This document shows positions 7,074-16,257 of a stretch of DNA of 30,258 bases, piece by piece. Numbering within the stretch: the stretch's first letter is position 1; every line of letters begins with the position of its first letter. Location: the IMG/VR virus record IMGVR_UViG_3300034120_001510, positions 1 to 30,258 of that record; one strand, given 5' to 3'. Under the pieces are notes generated by a model, which was not told the DNA's origin, searched no databases, and saw only the letters and a list, made by a program, of their open reading frames with translations. Origin of the DNA: a virus. Made by a program: the position numbers and the translations under genes.

Positions 7074-7088
7074 CCACATCCTTTATAT

Positions 7089-8333
7089 TTAGAATAGTTC
7101 TTTAATTACTCGTCCAGAATTAGCAATCTTCATTGGACGACCATTTTTAGAGGTAAATGTAGTTTCAAGTGAAATATCCAAACTTTTTAGTATAGTTGCC
7201 ATTAAATCTTCTGAAGAATAAGCTTCACTTATTACCTTTTTTCCATCATCATCAGTTTCACCAACAACTATGCCTTTGTTTAATTTTCCACCACCAACTA
7301 CAGCACTCCAGCTTCTAGCCCAGTGATCTCTACCAGCATTTTTATTTATATCTGGAGTTCTACCAAATTCCCCCATCCATATAATGGTGGTATTGTCATA
7401 CAATCCCCTACTTACTAGATCTTCAATTAATGCACTCATTCCAATATCCATTTGAGATAGTTTATCTGGTAGTGTTGTAAAAATATCCATATGATTATCC
7501 CATCCACCCATATCTACTTCTATGAATGGTACGCCAATTTCTACTAGTCTTCTTGCCATGAGACAACCTTTACCAAATGAAGTGTTGCCATATCTATCAC
7601 GAATGTTTTGTGGTTCTTTATTTATGTTTAAGACTTGAGTATGTGGACCAAACATTAAATCAACAGTTTTATTCAACATTTTAGCGTGATCGCTTGCTAA
7701 TTCTCCTCGTTTTTCTTGAATAAATTTGTTCTCTATTACTGATAGAACTTCTAATCTTCTTTGCACGGTTTGATAATCTACACTTGATTGTAAATTTCTA
7801 ATTGTTCCATTATAATCAACAACAAGTGGGGAATATGTAGCACCTAAAAACCCCGGACCAATACTGGCACCACCTATACTAATAAAAGGTGGTATTCCTA
7901 TCTGATTAGTAGTATTTTTTAACAATTCATGAGATATAACTGATCCATAACTTGGATATTCCACATTAGGATTAGGCACATATCCAGTATGCATATAGTA
8001 TCTACCTCTGCCATGATCAGCTTCCCTTGTACTCATACTGCGAACAATACTAAGATTATCCATGTTTTTAGATAATAATGGTAAATGCTCGCATATTTGT
8101 ATTCCATCGACATTAGTAGATATTGGTTTAAATGGTCCACCGCTTGGACTATTTGGTTTTAAATCCCAAATATCTATAGTACTAGGACCACCGCTCATCC
8201 ATAATAATATTGTACTTTTGTTTTGTTTTTTAAGTTTTTCAGCATTTGCTAAAATAGAATTCTGCAATAAAACTGTACTTGATGTAAGTGCAATTGTTCC
8301 ATTGAGATGCGATAAAAAATGTCTTCTGTTCAT
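7089..8333 (-). CDS. DUF1501 family protein, second of a tandem pair
   Basis: This 414-aa protein starts with a twin-arginine-like signal (MNRRHFLSHLNGTIALTSS), predicting Tat export. The mature part has the DUF1501 layout: WMSGGPSTIDIWDLKP at about residue 45, GGPFKPISTNVDGIQICEHL, a DHGRGRYYMHTGY block, GGWDNH, and near the C-terminus EFGRTPDINKNAGRDHW. DUF1501 proteins belong to the alkaline phosphatase/sulfatase-like fold and are abundant in planctomycetes and relatives; most have no proven substrate. The Asp/His residues in GGWDNH and GRDHW are candidate metal ligands. The start overlaps the stop of the first DUF1501 gene (ATGA). Identity to the partner is moderate, so the duplication is old or the two were acquired separately. 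Confidence 0.92.
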   Translation of the reverse strand: MNRRHFLSHLNGTIALTSSTVLLQNSILANAEKLKKQNKSTILLWMSGGPSTIDIWDLKPNSPSGGPFKPISTNVDGIQICEHLPLLSKNMDNLSIVRSMSTREADHGRGRYYMHTGYVPNPNVEYPSYGSVISHELLKNTTNQIGIPPFISIGGASIGPGFLGATYSPLVVDYNGTIRNLQSSVDYQTVQRRLEVLSVIENKFIQEKRGELASDHAKMLNKTVDLMFGPHTQVLNINKEPQNIRDRYGNTSFGKGCLMARRLVEIGVPFIEVDMGGWDNHMDIFTTLPDKLSQMDIGMSALIEDLVSRGLYDNTTIIWMGEFGRTPDINKNAGRDHWARSWSAVVGGGKLNKGIVVGETDDDGKKVISEAYSSEDLMATILKSLDISLETTFTSKNGRPMKIANSGRVIKELF

Positions 8334-9619
8334 ATCAATTCTTTCATATATGGATGGTCTACTAAGTATTGTGGTCTTCCTGTTGTATCAATAATAGTAG
8401 TTGAGGAAGTTTCTACACCAAGAGTGTTATATATTGTAGCTACCACTTCTTGAAAATCAACAGGTCTATCTACAGCATATTCACCAAGTTTATTCGTTGA
8501 TCCAATAACCTGTCCATGTTTCAATCCGCCACCAAATAATAAAGCGCTATTTACTTGAGGCCAATGATCTCTTCCTGCGTCCTTATTAATTTTTGGTGTT
8601 CGTCCAAACTCTCCCCAAACTATAACTAATGTATTATCAAGCATATCTGATGTCTGTAAGTCATCTATTAAAGCCGATAAGCATTGATCTAATTTAGATC
8701 CATGATCTTTAACTAAATCAAAATTAGCACCATGACTATCCCATCTACCATAACTCAAAGATACAACTCTAGCCCCTGCTTCAAGCAGTCTTTTTGCTAT
8801 TAATAATTGACTATTATCTGTGGGCGCTCCATCATATTGATATTTATAAGGCTTACCATCTCCATATTTTTCTAATATGTCTTTGTTTACCTTAGATATA
8901 TCTAGTGCTTGTAATAACTTATTATCTGTCAATATTTCAAATGACTTTTCAACATGTTTATCATAACTATTAAATCTTAGATTAAAATCAATATCTTGCT
9001 TAAGTTGATCTAATTGTAATAATAGATTTTTTCTATCATACAATCTTTTAGCATCAATATGAAGAGTCATATCTTTAATACTATCCCCACTTGGCTTAAA
9101 TGGATTATAAGTCTGGCCTAAAAATCCTCCAGTACCAGAATCACTCCAAGGCATGTGCTGCGTTGGTGCTGCTAGACCAATGTATGCTGGTATAGATGGA
9201 TCGTTTGAGCCATGTAGTCTAGATATAACAGAGCCTATAGATGGTCTACCACCAATATTTTTTAAATTATCTGGCTTCCATCCTGTCATGCATTGAAATG
9301 CAGCATGATCTCCATGAGAATTAATTATTGATCTTATGATAGAACATTTATCAATCCTTTTCGATAGTTTATCGAATACTTCACAAATTTGTATTCCATT
9401 TACATTGGTAGAAATTGGCTTAAATAATCCCCTTATTTCTGATGGAGCGTCTGGTTTTAAATCCCACAAATCGAGATGTGGTGGTCCTCCAGCCAAAAAT
9501 ATATTGATTAAATTCTTTTTTTTTCCATTGATTGTATCTGCTTTCAATATATCTGGCAAAGCAAGGGTATAGCTACTAAAACATAATGATCCTATTGATA
9601 AAAAATGTCTTCTATTCAT
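8330..9619 (-). CDS. DUF1501 family protein, first of a tandem pair
   Basis: The ATG at 9619 is preceded by GGAAT and opens a Tat-like signal (MNRRHFLSIGSLCFSSYTLA); a longer frame from 9667 would bury the signal. The 429-aa product has FLAGGPPHLDLWDLKPDAPS at residues 41-60, GLFKPISTNVNGIQIC, SHGDHAAFQCMTGWKP, RWDSHGANF and EFGRTPKINKDAGRDHW. All are diagnostic of DUF1501, a sulfatase/phosphatase-superfamily group typical of planctomycetes. It is translationally coupled to the second copy. In host genomes DUF1501 usually pairs with DUF1549/DUF1553 genes; no such partner is present here, which is odd. The role in a phage is unknown; envelope or glycan hydrolysis is a guess. Confidence 0.92.
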   Translation of the reverse strand: MNRRHFLSIGSLCFSSYTLALPDILKADTINGKKKNLINIFLAGGPPHLDLWDLKPDAPSEIRGLFKPISTNVNGIQICEVFDKLSKRIDKCSIIRSIINSHGDHAAFQCMTGWKPDNLKNIGGRPSIGSVISRLHGSNDPSIPAYIGLAAPTQHMPWSDSGTGGFLGQTYNPFKPSGDSIKDMTLHIDAKRLYDRKNLLLQLDQLKQDIDFNLRFNSYDKHVEKSFEILTDNKLLQALDISKVNKDILEKYGDGKPYKYQYDGAPTDNSQLLIAKRLLEAGARVVSLSYGRWDSHGANFDLVKDHGSKLDQCLSALIDDLQTSDMLDNTLVIVWGEFGRTPKINKDAGRDHWPQVNSALLFGGGLKHGQVIGSTNKLGEYAVDRPVDFQEVVATIYNTLGVETSSTTIIDTTGRPQYLVDHPYMKELI

Positions 9620-9679
9620 ATATAAATTCCTATTTTTTGTAGTAGAATCATATATAAATATACACAATTTATTAATGTG

Positions 9680-10213
9680 TCACTCTTTAGTGAAGAATAT
9701 CCATCTATCTAGTAGATCAATATTTATTGAATCATTAACTTCATGTAAATAATCTAGAATTTCGTACATTCTACTGAATATATGTTCATGTGGCAACATA
9801 AAAAATAACCAATTTGGGGCATTATGCTTGCCTTGTTCGCACCAAACCAATACTGGTTTTTTTTGCCTATTAGCTGTGACAATTTCTTCATATGAACCAC
9901 ACATATGAACACTCATATCTATTCTGGCTATAATAAAGTCAGATACGTCAACACATCTTAAGTCAGCATTTCTTATATGTCCATACTCTTGTTTAATCTT
10001 ATTAAATTGTCCAGTATTTTTATAGTGGTCTATAACAGATCTTGTAGTCTCATCTTCTTTTATGAGTTTAATAGGCTTATTACATGGATTAATTACATTT
10101 ATATTTAGATATTTTAATGGTGGAGTAATCATATCTCTCCAACCTTTGCCACCATCAGCCACTCTATCCATAGGACCGACAAGATAGGTTCTCATACCAT
10201 TTAGATTGTTCAT
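9680..10213 (-). CDS. Nucleoside 2-deoxyribosyltransferase-like protein
   Basis: The 177-aa product starts at the ATG at 10213, overlapping the previous stop (ATGA), with GGTGG as ribosome site. MRTYLVGPMDRVADGGKGW near the N-terminus, ADLRCVDVSDFIIARID in the middle and CGSYEEIVTANRQKKPVLVW fit the NDT-like Rossmann fold (DUF4406-type). There the GPM loop binds nucleotide and the Glu of GSYEE is the expected catalytic residue. Family members exchange bases on deoxynucleosides or hydrolyse nucleotide N-glycosidic bonds. It sits downstream of GMP reductase, which supports nucleotide metabolism. Substrate is not determinable. Confidence 0.7.
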   Translation of the reverse strand: MNNLNGMRTYLVGPMDRVADGGKGWRDMITPPLKYLNINVINPCNKPIKLIKEDETTRSVIDHYKNTGQFNKIKQEYGHIRNADLRCVDVSDFIIARIDMSVHMCGSYEEIVTANRQKKPVLVWCEQGKHNAPNWLFFMLPHEHIFSRMYEILDYLHEVNDSINIDLLDRWIFFTKE

Positions 10214-10377
10214 AATGTCCACCAGCCAATTTTATTTAATTCATACCAAAGTAATCCTAGATTAGCAAATGTATATCCAGACCACATTACTCCATGTGAA
10301 TAATCCTTTTGCACAAAACAAGAAATAGCCACACATAAATATAGTATTGTAGATATTGTTACACAAGTTGGTCCCAT
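10210..10377 (-). CDS. Small two-span membrane protein
   Basis: A 55-aa frame fills the gap between guaC and the NDT-like gene exactly. Its ATG overlaps the guaC stop by one base (TAATG), and its stop overlaps the next ATG (ATGA). It starts MGPTCVTISTILYLCVAI and ends in NKIGWWTL, with hydrophobic segments at about residues 5-22 and 30-46. Perfect coupling on both sides argues that it is real. No family is recognised. Confidence 0.7.
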   Translation of the reverse strand: MGPTCVTISTILYLCVAISCFVQKDYSHGVMWSGYTFANLGLLWYELNKIGWWTL

Positions 10378-11504
10378 TATATACTCTTATCAAAATGAGT
10401 TCTATTGACCATAATAAATTCTGCACACTTTGGTAAATCTTTAAGTGATGTTGCTCCTATATAAGCACAAGCACTTCTTATACCACCCATTATATCATTC
10501 ATAATCTCAGATGCACAACCCTTATATGGAATTTTAATTACTCTTCCTTCGCTGGCACGATAATTTTTTATTCCACCATATTTTTCTTGTGCCTTATGTG
10601 AACTCATTCCATAAAATAGTAATGATTTTTTTCTTTTTTCTGGTGGATTGTAACCCGGATCATTTTGTTGCCACCACTCATTAACAACATTTCTATCATT
10701 ATCTATGATAGCACAGCGATATTCATATTCCCATTCTCCCTCGCACTGATCAGTTCCAGCAAGCATACCACCAAGCATCACGAAGTCTGCGTTTGCCGCA
10801 AAAGCCTTTACAACGTCTGAGGGTGTTCTACATCCACCGTCTGCACAAATCAATCCTAGACGCCTGTCTTCGCTTTTTAAACCATGAGCAGCGTGTGAGC
10901 ATTCAGATATTGCAGATAACTGTGGAAAACCCACTCCAGTTTTTAATCTTGTAGTACAAGCAGAGCCGGGGCCAATACCAACTTTAACTATATCTACTCC
11001 ACCATGTAAAATAAGTTCCTGCACCATCTCTGGTGTACATACATTACCAGCCATAATAATTGGTTGAGTGCCAAAAGTATCCCTAACTTTTCTACAATAA
11101 TTTACAAAGTCATCAGTATATCCATTTGCAACATCTATACAAATATTTGGTATAAATCCAACATCATCTATGATATATCTTATCTTATCTAGATCTTCAT
11201 TTTTAATACCAACACTTAACCATTGAGAATGGACGTTACAAAAATGATTTTGATAATCTTGCTTAGTATAATGTTTATGTAGACATGTTATGGCTTTATA
11301 TTCTGATAATTTATCAGCCATTTCAAATGTACCAGTGGAATCCATATTTGCAGACATTATTGGTAAGCCTGTCCACTGCCTTGTAGAGTGATAGAATGAG
11401 AATGTTCTATCAATACTTACTTCTTTTCTTGATGCTGCCCTAGATCGTTGTGGAACTAGTAAAACATCATCAAAATCTAATTTAATATCTGTCTGTATTT
11501 TCAT
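10377..11504 (-). CDS. guaC: GMP reductase (IMPDH/GMPR family)
   Basis: This 375-aa TIM-barrel enzyme converts GMP to IMP with NADPH. Residues 173-190 (VKVGIGPGSACTTRLKTG) hold the catalytic Cys183 loop and phosphate site. ADGGCRTPSDVVKAFAA and FVMLGGMLAGTDQCEGE follow, then FYGMSSHKAQEKYGG and YRASEGR, which distinguish GMP reductase from IMP dehydrogenase. There are no CBS domains. It is slightly longer than bacterial GuaC (about 347 aa). It heads a run with a small membrane protein and an NDT-like protein. In a phage it may redirect host guanine nucleotides toward adenine nucleotides. Confidence 0.9.
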   Translation of the reverse strand: MKIQTDIKLDFDDVLLVPQRSRAASRKEVSIDRTFSFYHSTRQWTGLPIMSANMDSTGTFEMADKLSEYKAITCLHKHYTKQDYQNHFCNVHSQWLSVGIKNEDLDKIRYIIDDVGFIPNICIDVANGYTDDFVNYCRKVRDTFGTQPIIMAGNVCTPEMVQELILHGGVDIVKVGIGPGSACTTRLKTGVGFPQLSAISECSHAAHGLKSEDRRLGLICADGGCRTPSDVVKAFAANADFVMLGGMLAGTDQCEGEWEYEYRCAIIDNDRNVVNEWWQQNDPGYNPPEKRKKSLLFYGMSSHKAQEKYGGIKNYRASEGRVIKIPYKGCASEIMNDIMGGIRSACAYIGATSLKDLPKCAEFIMVNRTHFDKSI

Positions 11505-11555
11505 TGTTCATTCGTCCGAGTTTCCATAATCAATCCGCGTAGTATGGGTAAGACA

Positions 11556-11586
11556 AATCAATGGGGTCATTTAGACCCCACTGATT
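11556..11586 (-). terminator. Hairpin, likely terminator after rIIB
   Basis: TGGGGTC (11562-11568) and GACCCCA (11574-11580) pair perfectly around a 5-nt loop. After one mismatch the stem extends by AATCA/TGATT, giving about 12 bp. It lies ten bases after the rIIB stop. Leftward it is followed by a T-containing but interrupted tract (TTGATTTGTCTT), and rightward by GATTTTATCTTT, so termination in either direction is possible. Confidence 0.65.
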
Positions 11587-11595
11587 TTATCTTTA

Positions 11596-12471
11596 TCAAA
11601 TATAAACAACATCCCTGTTCTTTTGGATGACAGTATTTACCTTATTAATCTTTGCAGTAATTTCCTCAACCCATTCACGATTACGCTTCTTGGTATTCAT
11701 ATACTGAATATCTTCTGTCGTAAGATGAACAACCTTATCAAATACAGAAGTAAATTCTGCAACTACTTCATATCGACAGCAACGAAGTTTTTGAAACTTA
11801 GAATCAGATGGAACACTCACAACGTCACGCGGATTAACCTTACAAATCATAAGGCGATTTCCACCATCATTATCATCATCCTCATCATCAATCTTAATTC
11901 CACCATAACTCTTTGCATAATCAATCGCACCAACGTGTAGGCCATGACCACAACCATTATCACGATTGCTATCTACCTTATTACGAGGAACAGAACAAAC
12001 GCTACCAACACTATTATCAAACGTTCCAGAATACATGTCTCTATAGTCATTCTTAACAGCCTTATATGCTAGAAAACATCCATCAGACGTAATTGGCATA
12101 TTCTTATTCTTCATAAAGTCAAACAATTCAACAATGGCATGATCAGATGGATTCTGACTCATATTATCAAGGAAATTAAGCATTGGCTCAAACGGAAATC
12201 CCTGCTTAATCATATCAATGATAGTATCACCAAACATATTTGGCATCTTAATACCATCCCACATTAGATTATTACCGTCACAAGCAATATATCCTTCACA
12301 GAAATTATTAATATGAGAAACAACATCATAGTAAGCCTCAAACATCTCAATATTATTCTTCTTCAGACAATTTACAAGCTTATCATAGTTAGGATGAGAC
12401 TTACCAAAAAAGTAACTCTGATTACTAACAATCGCACTAACATTACCATCATTTGCTATAATATACTTCAT
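11596..12471 (-). CDS. rIIB: rIIB-like protein
   Basis: This 291-aa protein matches the rIIB-like phage family. GCFLAYKAVKNDYRDMYSGT (131-150) and FDNSVG lead into VPRNKVDSNRDNGCGHGLHVGAIDYAKSYGG (161-191). It follows rIIA by three bases, with an AAGGAG site inside the end of rIIA, as in T4. In T4, RIIA and RIIB form a membrane-associated pair involved in lysis timing and in resisting the lambda Rex exclusion system; the biochemical activity is still unclear. An acidic Asp-rich stretch lies at about 193-202. Confidence 0.9.
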   Translation of the reverse strand: MKYIIANDGNVSAIVSNQSYFFGKSHPNYDKLVNCLKKNNIEMFEAYYDVVSHINNFCEGYIACDGNNLMWDGIKMPNMFGDTIIDMIKQGFPFEPMLNFLDNMSQNPSDHAIVELFDFMKNKNMPITSDGCFLAYKAVKNDYRDMYSGTFDNSVGSVCSVPRNKVDSNRDNGCGHGLHVGAIDYAKSYGGIKIDDEDDDNDGGNRLMICKVNPRDVVSVPSDSKFQKLRCCRYEVVAEFTSVFDKVVHLTTEDIQYMNTKKRNREWVEEITAKINKVNTVIQKNRDVVYI

Positions 12472-12474
12472 TAC

Positions 12475-14601
12475 TCACTCCTTGTTAAGAACAGAAATTT
12501 GTTCAGTGCTATCAATATAGTCGGCAATAATTTGCCTGTCCTCATCAGAATAAGGCACATTGCGAATTACCTGCAAAATTTTATACTTAGACATTTCCTT
12601 ATCAAATCGTGGAGCAAAACGATCATCCATAAAATTACTATCTCTACCGGGAAATATAATCCTAAAAGAAATAGCCATTTGTCTTATAACTTCAACCTTC
12701 TCACAAATGTTGTCTAATCGAGACACGTATTCATTATACTCAGAAATTACGTTTTTTACAACAGATGGATTTTTAGTCATATTGATAATCTCTACCCATC
12801 TGTTTGAAAACTTACTGGAAAGACTCTGACGATTCATTATATCATGAATATCTTGATGATTATAAGCAATAATATCGGTCAAAATCTTTCTAATAAATTC
12901 ATATCCCAAATGCCAATTCGATCTCTCGTCTAGCTTCCTATTCTTTGCAACAGATGGCTTGACAATATAAAATGTCTTTCCTTCCACTTCATCATTGTGA
13001 TGATCATGCATGTAAGACAAGATCTTTTCAAGATAATAAATCTGTACAACACCATAAGATGAAGAAGAAATATGAACCTCGCCCTTTGACTCTGTAAAAT
13101 AATATGCATTTTCATATTTTACACTCATTGCACATTCTTCAAAGCAACCAGACTCTTCATTAAAAACTCGGGCTTGAATCATTGGCCCGCTATTTCCACC
13201 AGAAGAATTACGATTATACTCTACCTTTGGAAGATTAGATGTAAATACAACATCATCCTTTGTCGCTCCACCAAGTATATCATACAATCTACAGTTGTCA
13301 ATCGTTTCTCCATGTCCTAACTTATAAAAATAACAGGCTACGTTGTTATTAAATTCTTTGATATATTGCTTTGTACGACTAATTCCTCCGCGTGGAAGAT
13401 CATCGACAACAAACTTAACAGCATCTGTAAAATGTATACGGTTAGTGTCTATCTTCATATCAATCTTAGAACGATATGACGACTTCTCAAAAAGTTTAAC
13501 TGTCATATTTGGAATGTCAATACTTTCAGACACAATATTGTCAAACAGTTTTTGATCATTCCAAACTATTGACTTCATGAGAGATTCCATAGCAGTCTTT
13601 ATAGACATGCACTGATCAGAAATCTGCACATACTTACTTCGTGCCTTAAACAGAGTAGGCTGACTTTTAATTTCATGTTCAATCTGTGTTGCAATATCGT
13701 CCAATATCTTAGAGATAATATTATTGATATTGATCTTAGTCTGCTTGCTATAAGAAAGAGACTCACGACTTGGAGTGATATCAACATCTCCAATATTAAC
13801 AATGATCCTAAGACCACTAGAATATTCAACAAATCTACTGTTCTTCTTGGATGAATCAATTCCATCAACTATAATTTGATTATGGTCGATAGGATATGCA
13901 ATTTGCCCCATGATGATATAGTTCTTATCATCGTTATCATCAAAGTACCAATTATCACCACTAAGAGTCTTATTCTCAGCATCGTAATAAATTTCTTCGC
14001 CAATAAAATTTGGCCTAACATTAAAGAATTCATAAACCTTACGTGCCTCACGCACAAAACGGTCTATGTCATATTCATTAACACTAATTGAAACCTTAAT
14101 GCCATTTGCTTCATTGGTTTCGCTGGTATCCATCAAAGAAAATATGGGATTACCGTCCTCATTCTTATAAGCATTATAAAGACGGCGAGTACCATCAAGA
14201 TATGCTTCAACAGTAAAACTATCACCATATGCAAATGGTGCCTTACTGCCAAGACCCAAGCAACCAACAGCGTCATTACTATTATTACGTGTGCTACGAA
14301 AATAAGTAGTGTAAAGTTCCATGCAATGTTCATGACTCATGCTGGTGCCGTAGTCACGAATATAAAATATAGGATTAAGCCTAGTTGGAAGATGAACATC
14401 AAATTGAACATCTTTCTTGCCAGCATCTACATGAGAATCGTAAGCATTAGTAGAAAGCTCACGAACTACTGCAAGGATCTTATTAGAATAAAGACCATCA
14501 GAAAGAATAAAGAAAGCCTTGGCAGATGCCTCGATACTGAACTGGCTTTCCTCAAAATCACCAGACTTTTCAATCGTGTTAATACCAGCATGAAGTTTCA
14601 T
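12475..14601 (-). CDS. rIIA: rIIA-like protein with GHKL ATPase domain
   Basis: This 708-aa protein begins with a GHKL/HATPase domain: N-box VRELSTNAYD (46-55), G1 RDYGTSMS (82-89) and G2 VGCLGLGSKAPFAY (112-125). The remainder (about 200-700) is the long phage-specific part typical of rIIA-like proteins. GAGGA serves as ribosome site and a perfect consensus promoter lies directly upstream. It is a single transcription unit with rIIB. In T4 this pair affects lysis inhibition and exclusion of superinfecting or prophage-encoded systems. ATPase activity is predicted from the motifs, not known. Confidence 0.92.
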   Translation of the reverse strand: MKLHAGINTIEKSGDFEESQFSIEASAKAFFILSDGLYSNKILAVVRELSTNAYDSHVDAGKKDVQFDVHLPTRLNPIFYIRDYGTSMSHEHCMELYTTYFRSTRNNSNDAVGCLGLGSKAPFAYGDSFTVEAYLDGTRRLYNAYKNEDGNPIFSLMDTSETNEANGIKVSISVNEYDIDRFVREARKVYEFFNVRPNFIGEEIYYDAENKTLSGDNWYFDDNDDKNYIIMGQIAYPIDHNQIIVDGIDSSKKNSRFVEYSSGLRIIVNIGDVDITPSRESLSYSKQTKININNIISKILDDIATQIEHEIKSQPTLFKARSKYVQISDQCMSIKTAMESLMKSIVWNDQKLFDNIVSESIDIPNMTVKLFEKSSYRSKIDMKIDTNRIHFTDAVKFVVDDLPRGGISRTKQYIKEFNNNVACYFYKLGHGETIDNCRLYDILGGATKDDVVFTSNLPKVEYNRNSSGGNSGPMIQARVFNEESGCFEECAMSVKYENAYYFTESKGEVHISSSSYGVVQIYYLEKILSYMHDHHNDEVEGKTFYIVKPSVAKNRKLDERSNWHLGYEFIRKILTDIIAYNHQDIHDIMNRQSLSSKFSNRWVEIINMTKNPSVVKNVISEYNEYVSRLDNICEKVEVIRQMAISFRIIFPGRDSNFMDDRFAPRFDKEMSKYKILQVIRNVPYSDEDRQIIADYIDSTEQISVLNKE

Positions 14602-14642
14602 TATCGCGTCCTCAGAGAAAATTTATTTGTCGAACTTCCGTG

Positions 14643-14670
14643 ATTATAACATGGTTATCGTCCATGTCAA
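14643..14670 (-). promoter_or_regulatory. Perfect consensus promoter for rIIA-rIIB
   Basis: The -35 TTGACA (14665-14670) and -10 TATAAT (14643-14648) both match the sigma70 consensus in full, separated by 16 bp. The spacer contains GGACGATAACC, a box shared with three other promoters in this window. Confidence 0.9.
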
Positions 14671-14679
14671 GCAGATAGT

Positions 14680-15363
14680 TTAGTTTTTTGTTGCTTGTAT
14701 ATAATTCTTAATTCTATCAATCTTATTCATGCCACCCATAAAATGTATGATACCATTATTAAGCATAGTACCATTGAGTGATTTATCCCAAATATTAATA
14801 TGATGTTTTTTATTTGCACTAGATGCAAAATTAAAATAATCAATATTCATATATTTTGGCATAGATAATATATACGATTGTTCTCCTAGATGGATTTTTC
14901 TTAGATCATCAATAGATATTGACTGATTGAAGATACGTGTATGCTCTTTATCTAAAACAAAAATTCCAGAATTTCCTCCAACAAAATCTATTCCGGTTAT
15001 GGATTCCCATTGTGGTTTACATTTTTTGTAATGTTCATAGTTATTTCCAAAGTCATTGTAATAATAAACACAAACGCCAAAATGATTTCTTGGTGTAAAT
15101 TCAAATAAGTTAATACAGCCATCAGGAATATAACAGTCACAATCAATAAATGCAACTCTATCATATTCTTCTAGATATGTTTTTACTTGAAATTTTTCAA
15201 AAGTAGCATCATTCCAAGTGTCTCCAGTTGTTATTCTTGCGTCTGTAATTATATGAAAATCTGAATGACATTTATTGGCATATTTTTTTAGACTATCTTT
15301 AGTCATATCTAAAACTTCTAAAAACTTATCTCTAAGTGCCACAGTGACGATAGCCTGTTTCAT
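14680..15363 (-). CDS. Glycosyltransferase, GT-A fold (GT8-like)
   Basis: This 227-aa protein starts MKQAIVTVALRDKF and has the acidic metal/sugar-nucleotide site VAFIDCDCYIPD at about residues 70-81. Later come GGNSGIFVLDKEHTRIFN and, near the end, GIIHFMGG, a pattern shared with GT8 and GMA12-like transferases. It likely adds a hexose from a nucleotide sugar to DNA, protein or a surface glycan. The start is two bases after the stop of the upstream transferase-like gene. Acceptor and sugar are unknown. Confidence 0.75.
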   Translation of the reverse strand: MKQAIVTVALRDKFLEVLDMTKDSLKKYANKCHSDFHIITDARITTGDTWNDATFEKFQVKTYLEEYDRVAFIDCDCYIPDGCINLFEFTPRNHFGVCVYYYNDFGNNYEHYKKCKPQWESITGIDFVGGNSGIFVLDKEHTRIFNQSISIDDLRKIHLGEQSYILSMPKYMNIDYFNFASSANKKHHINIWDKSLNGTMLNNGIIHFMGGMNKIDRIKNYIQATKN

Positions 15364-15365
15364 GC

Positions 15366-16082
15366 TTATTTGATTCCAAGGTATAATTTTTTTAATAGAT
15401 ATTTGTCATTGAACATAAGGTCAAATGCATACTTTATATCTTTTGGTAGTAACTTCCATGAATCAAGCAGCTCATTTACAGCTTCTTTTGGATTATAGTT
15501 TGTTGATCTTGGATGCATAACTGTATGACCATAATCTCGTAATACATATCTTTTATTAAGATGGGATATTGCACATAAAGTACTATCCCAAGGCCAGCCA
15601 AGTTTATACTTGCCTAGATTGAGATTTCTTTCTTTATATAGATCAATAATATCTCTATGTATAAACCAACAGATACAATCAGTATTGACAACAATTTTGA
15701 CTTTCTTATCGTTTGTATATAAATCTTCTATATCTGATCTATCTGGAGTCCATCCAGTATAGTTAGCATTTGGTGCGTATATTCCACAATTGACATCATG
15801 AAAGTATTTTTCTGCATCTGTGTATAACCTTGACCATTCTTCATATGAAGCATCAGCTAAAATCTGGAAAAGAACATCTCCATCAAATAACTCTATAGCC
15901 TTTTCAAATTGTTTACCAAAATAACATTCATTACCAATGTTATACCACTCAGTTATGTGATTATATGTATCATCGCTATTTATGATGATTGGTTTTACAT
16001 CTATTTTTTTTAGTTGTTCAATTTTATATTTCGTATTTTGAATTTGATTGGGCCAATTAAATAAAAAAGTTTGTATATTCAT
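15366..16082 (-). CDS. Putative glycosyltransferase, GT-A-like
   Basis: This 238-aa protein opens IQTFLFNWPNQIQNTKYKIE, then VKPIIINSDDTYN and YFGKQFEKAIELFDGDVLFQILADASYEEW. The order (N-terminal beta-alpha unit, then an acidic loop near an ADASY segment) is like GT2-type phage glycosyltransferases I recall, and the gene is coupled to the GT8-like gene. There is no textbook DxD; the D/A-D positions at about 80-86 may replace it. Less sure than its neighbour. Confidence 0.6.
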   Translation of the reverse strand: MNIQTFLFNWPNQIQNTKYKIEQLKKIDVKPIIINSDDTYNHITEWYNIGNECYFGKQFEKAIELFDGDVLFQILADASYEEWSRLYTDAEKYFHDVNCGIYAPNANYTGWTPDRSDIEDLYTNDKKVKIVVNTDCICWFIHRDIIDLYKERNLNLGKYKLGWPWDSTLCAISHLNKRYVLRDYGHTVMHPRSTNYNPKEAVNELLDSWKLLPKDIKYAFDLMFNDKYLLKKLYLGIK

Positions 16083-16087
16083 ATCAT

Positions 16088-16255
16088 TTAAAGCTCATAA
16101 TAGCCATTTTCTATATTAAATATCATATTCAACATAATTCCAGCTTGTTCAATGATATAATATTTTCCAATTTTAATGCTATAATAACCTAAAAACAGAC
16201 CAGAAACACAGACAATTGTAAAATAAGTTATCTCAAATAAAACCATTTTTAGCAT
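16088..16255 (-). CDS. Small membrane protein
   Basis: A 55-aa frame fills the gap between two genes. It starts two bases after the previous stop with MLKMVLFEITYFTIVCVSGL and ends ENGYYEL one base before the next gene region. A hydrophobic span covers about residues 4-25. There is no clear ribosome site; the ATG three codons later is an alternative. No family is recognised. Confidence 0.55.
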   Translation of the reverse strand: MLKMVLFEITYFTIVCVSGLFLGYYSIKIGKYYIIEQAGIMLNMIFNIENGYYEL

Positions 16256-16257
16256 GT

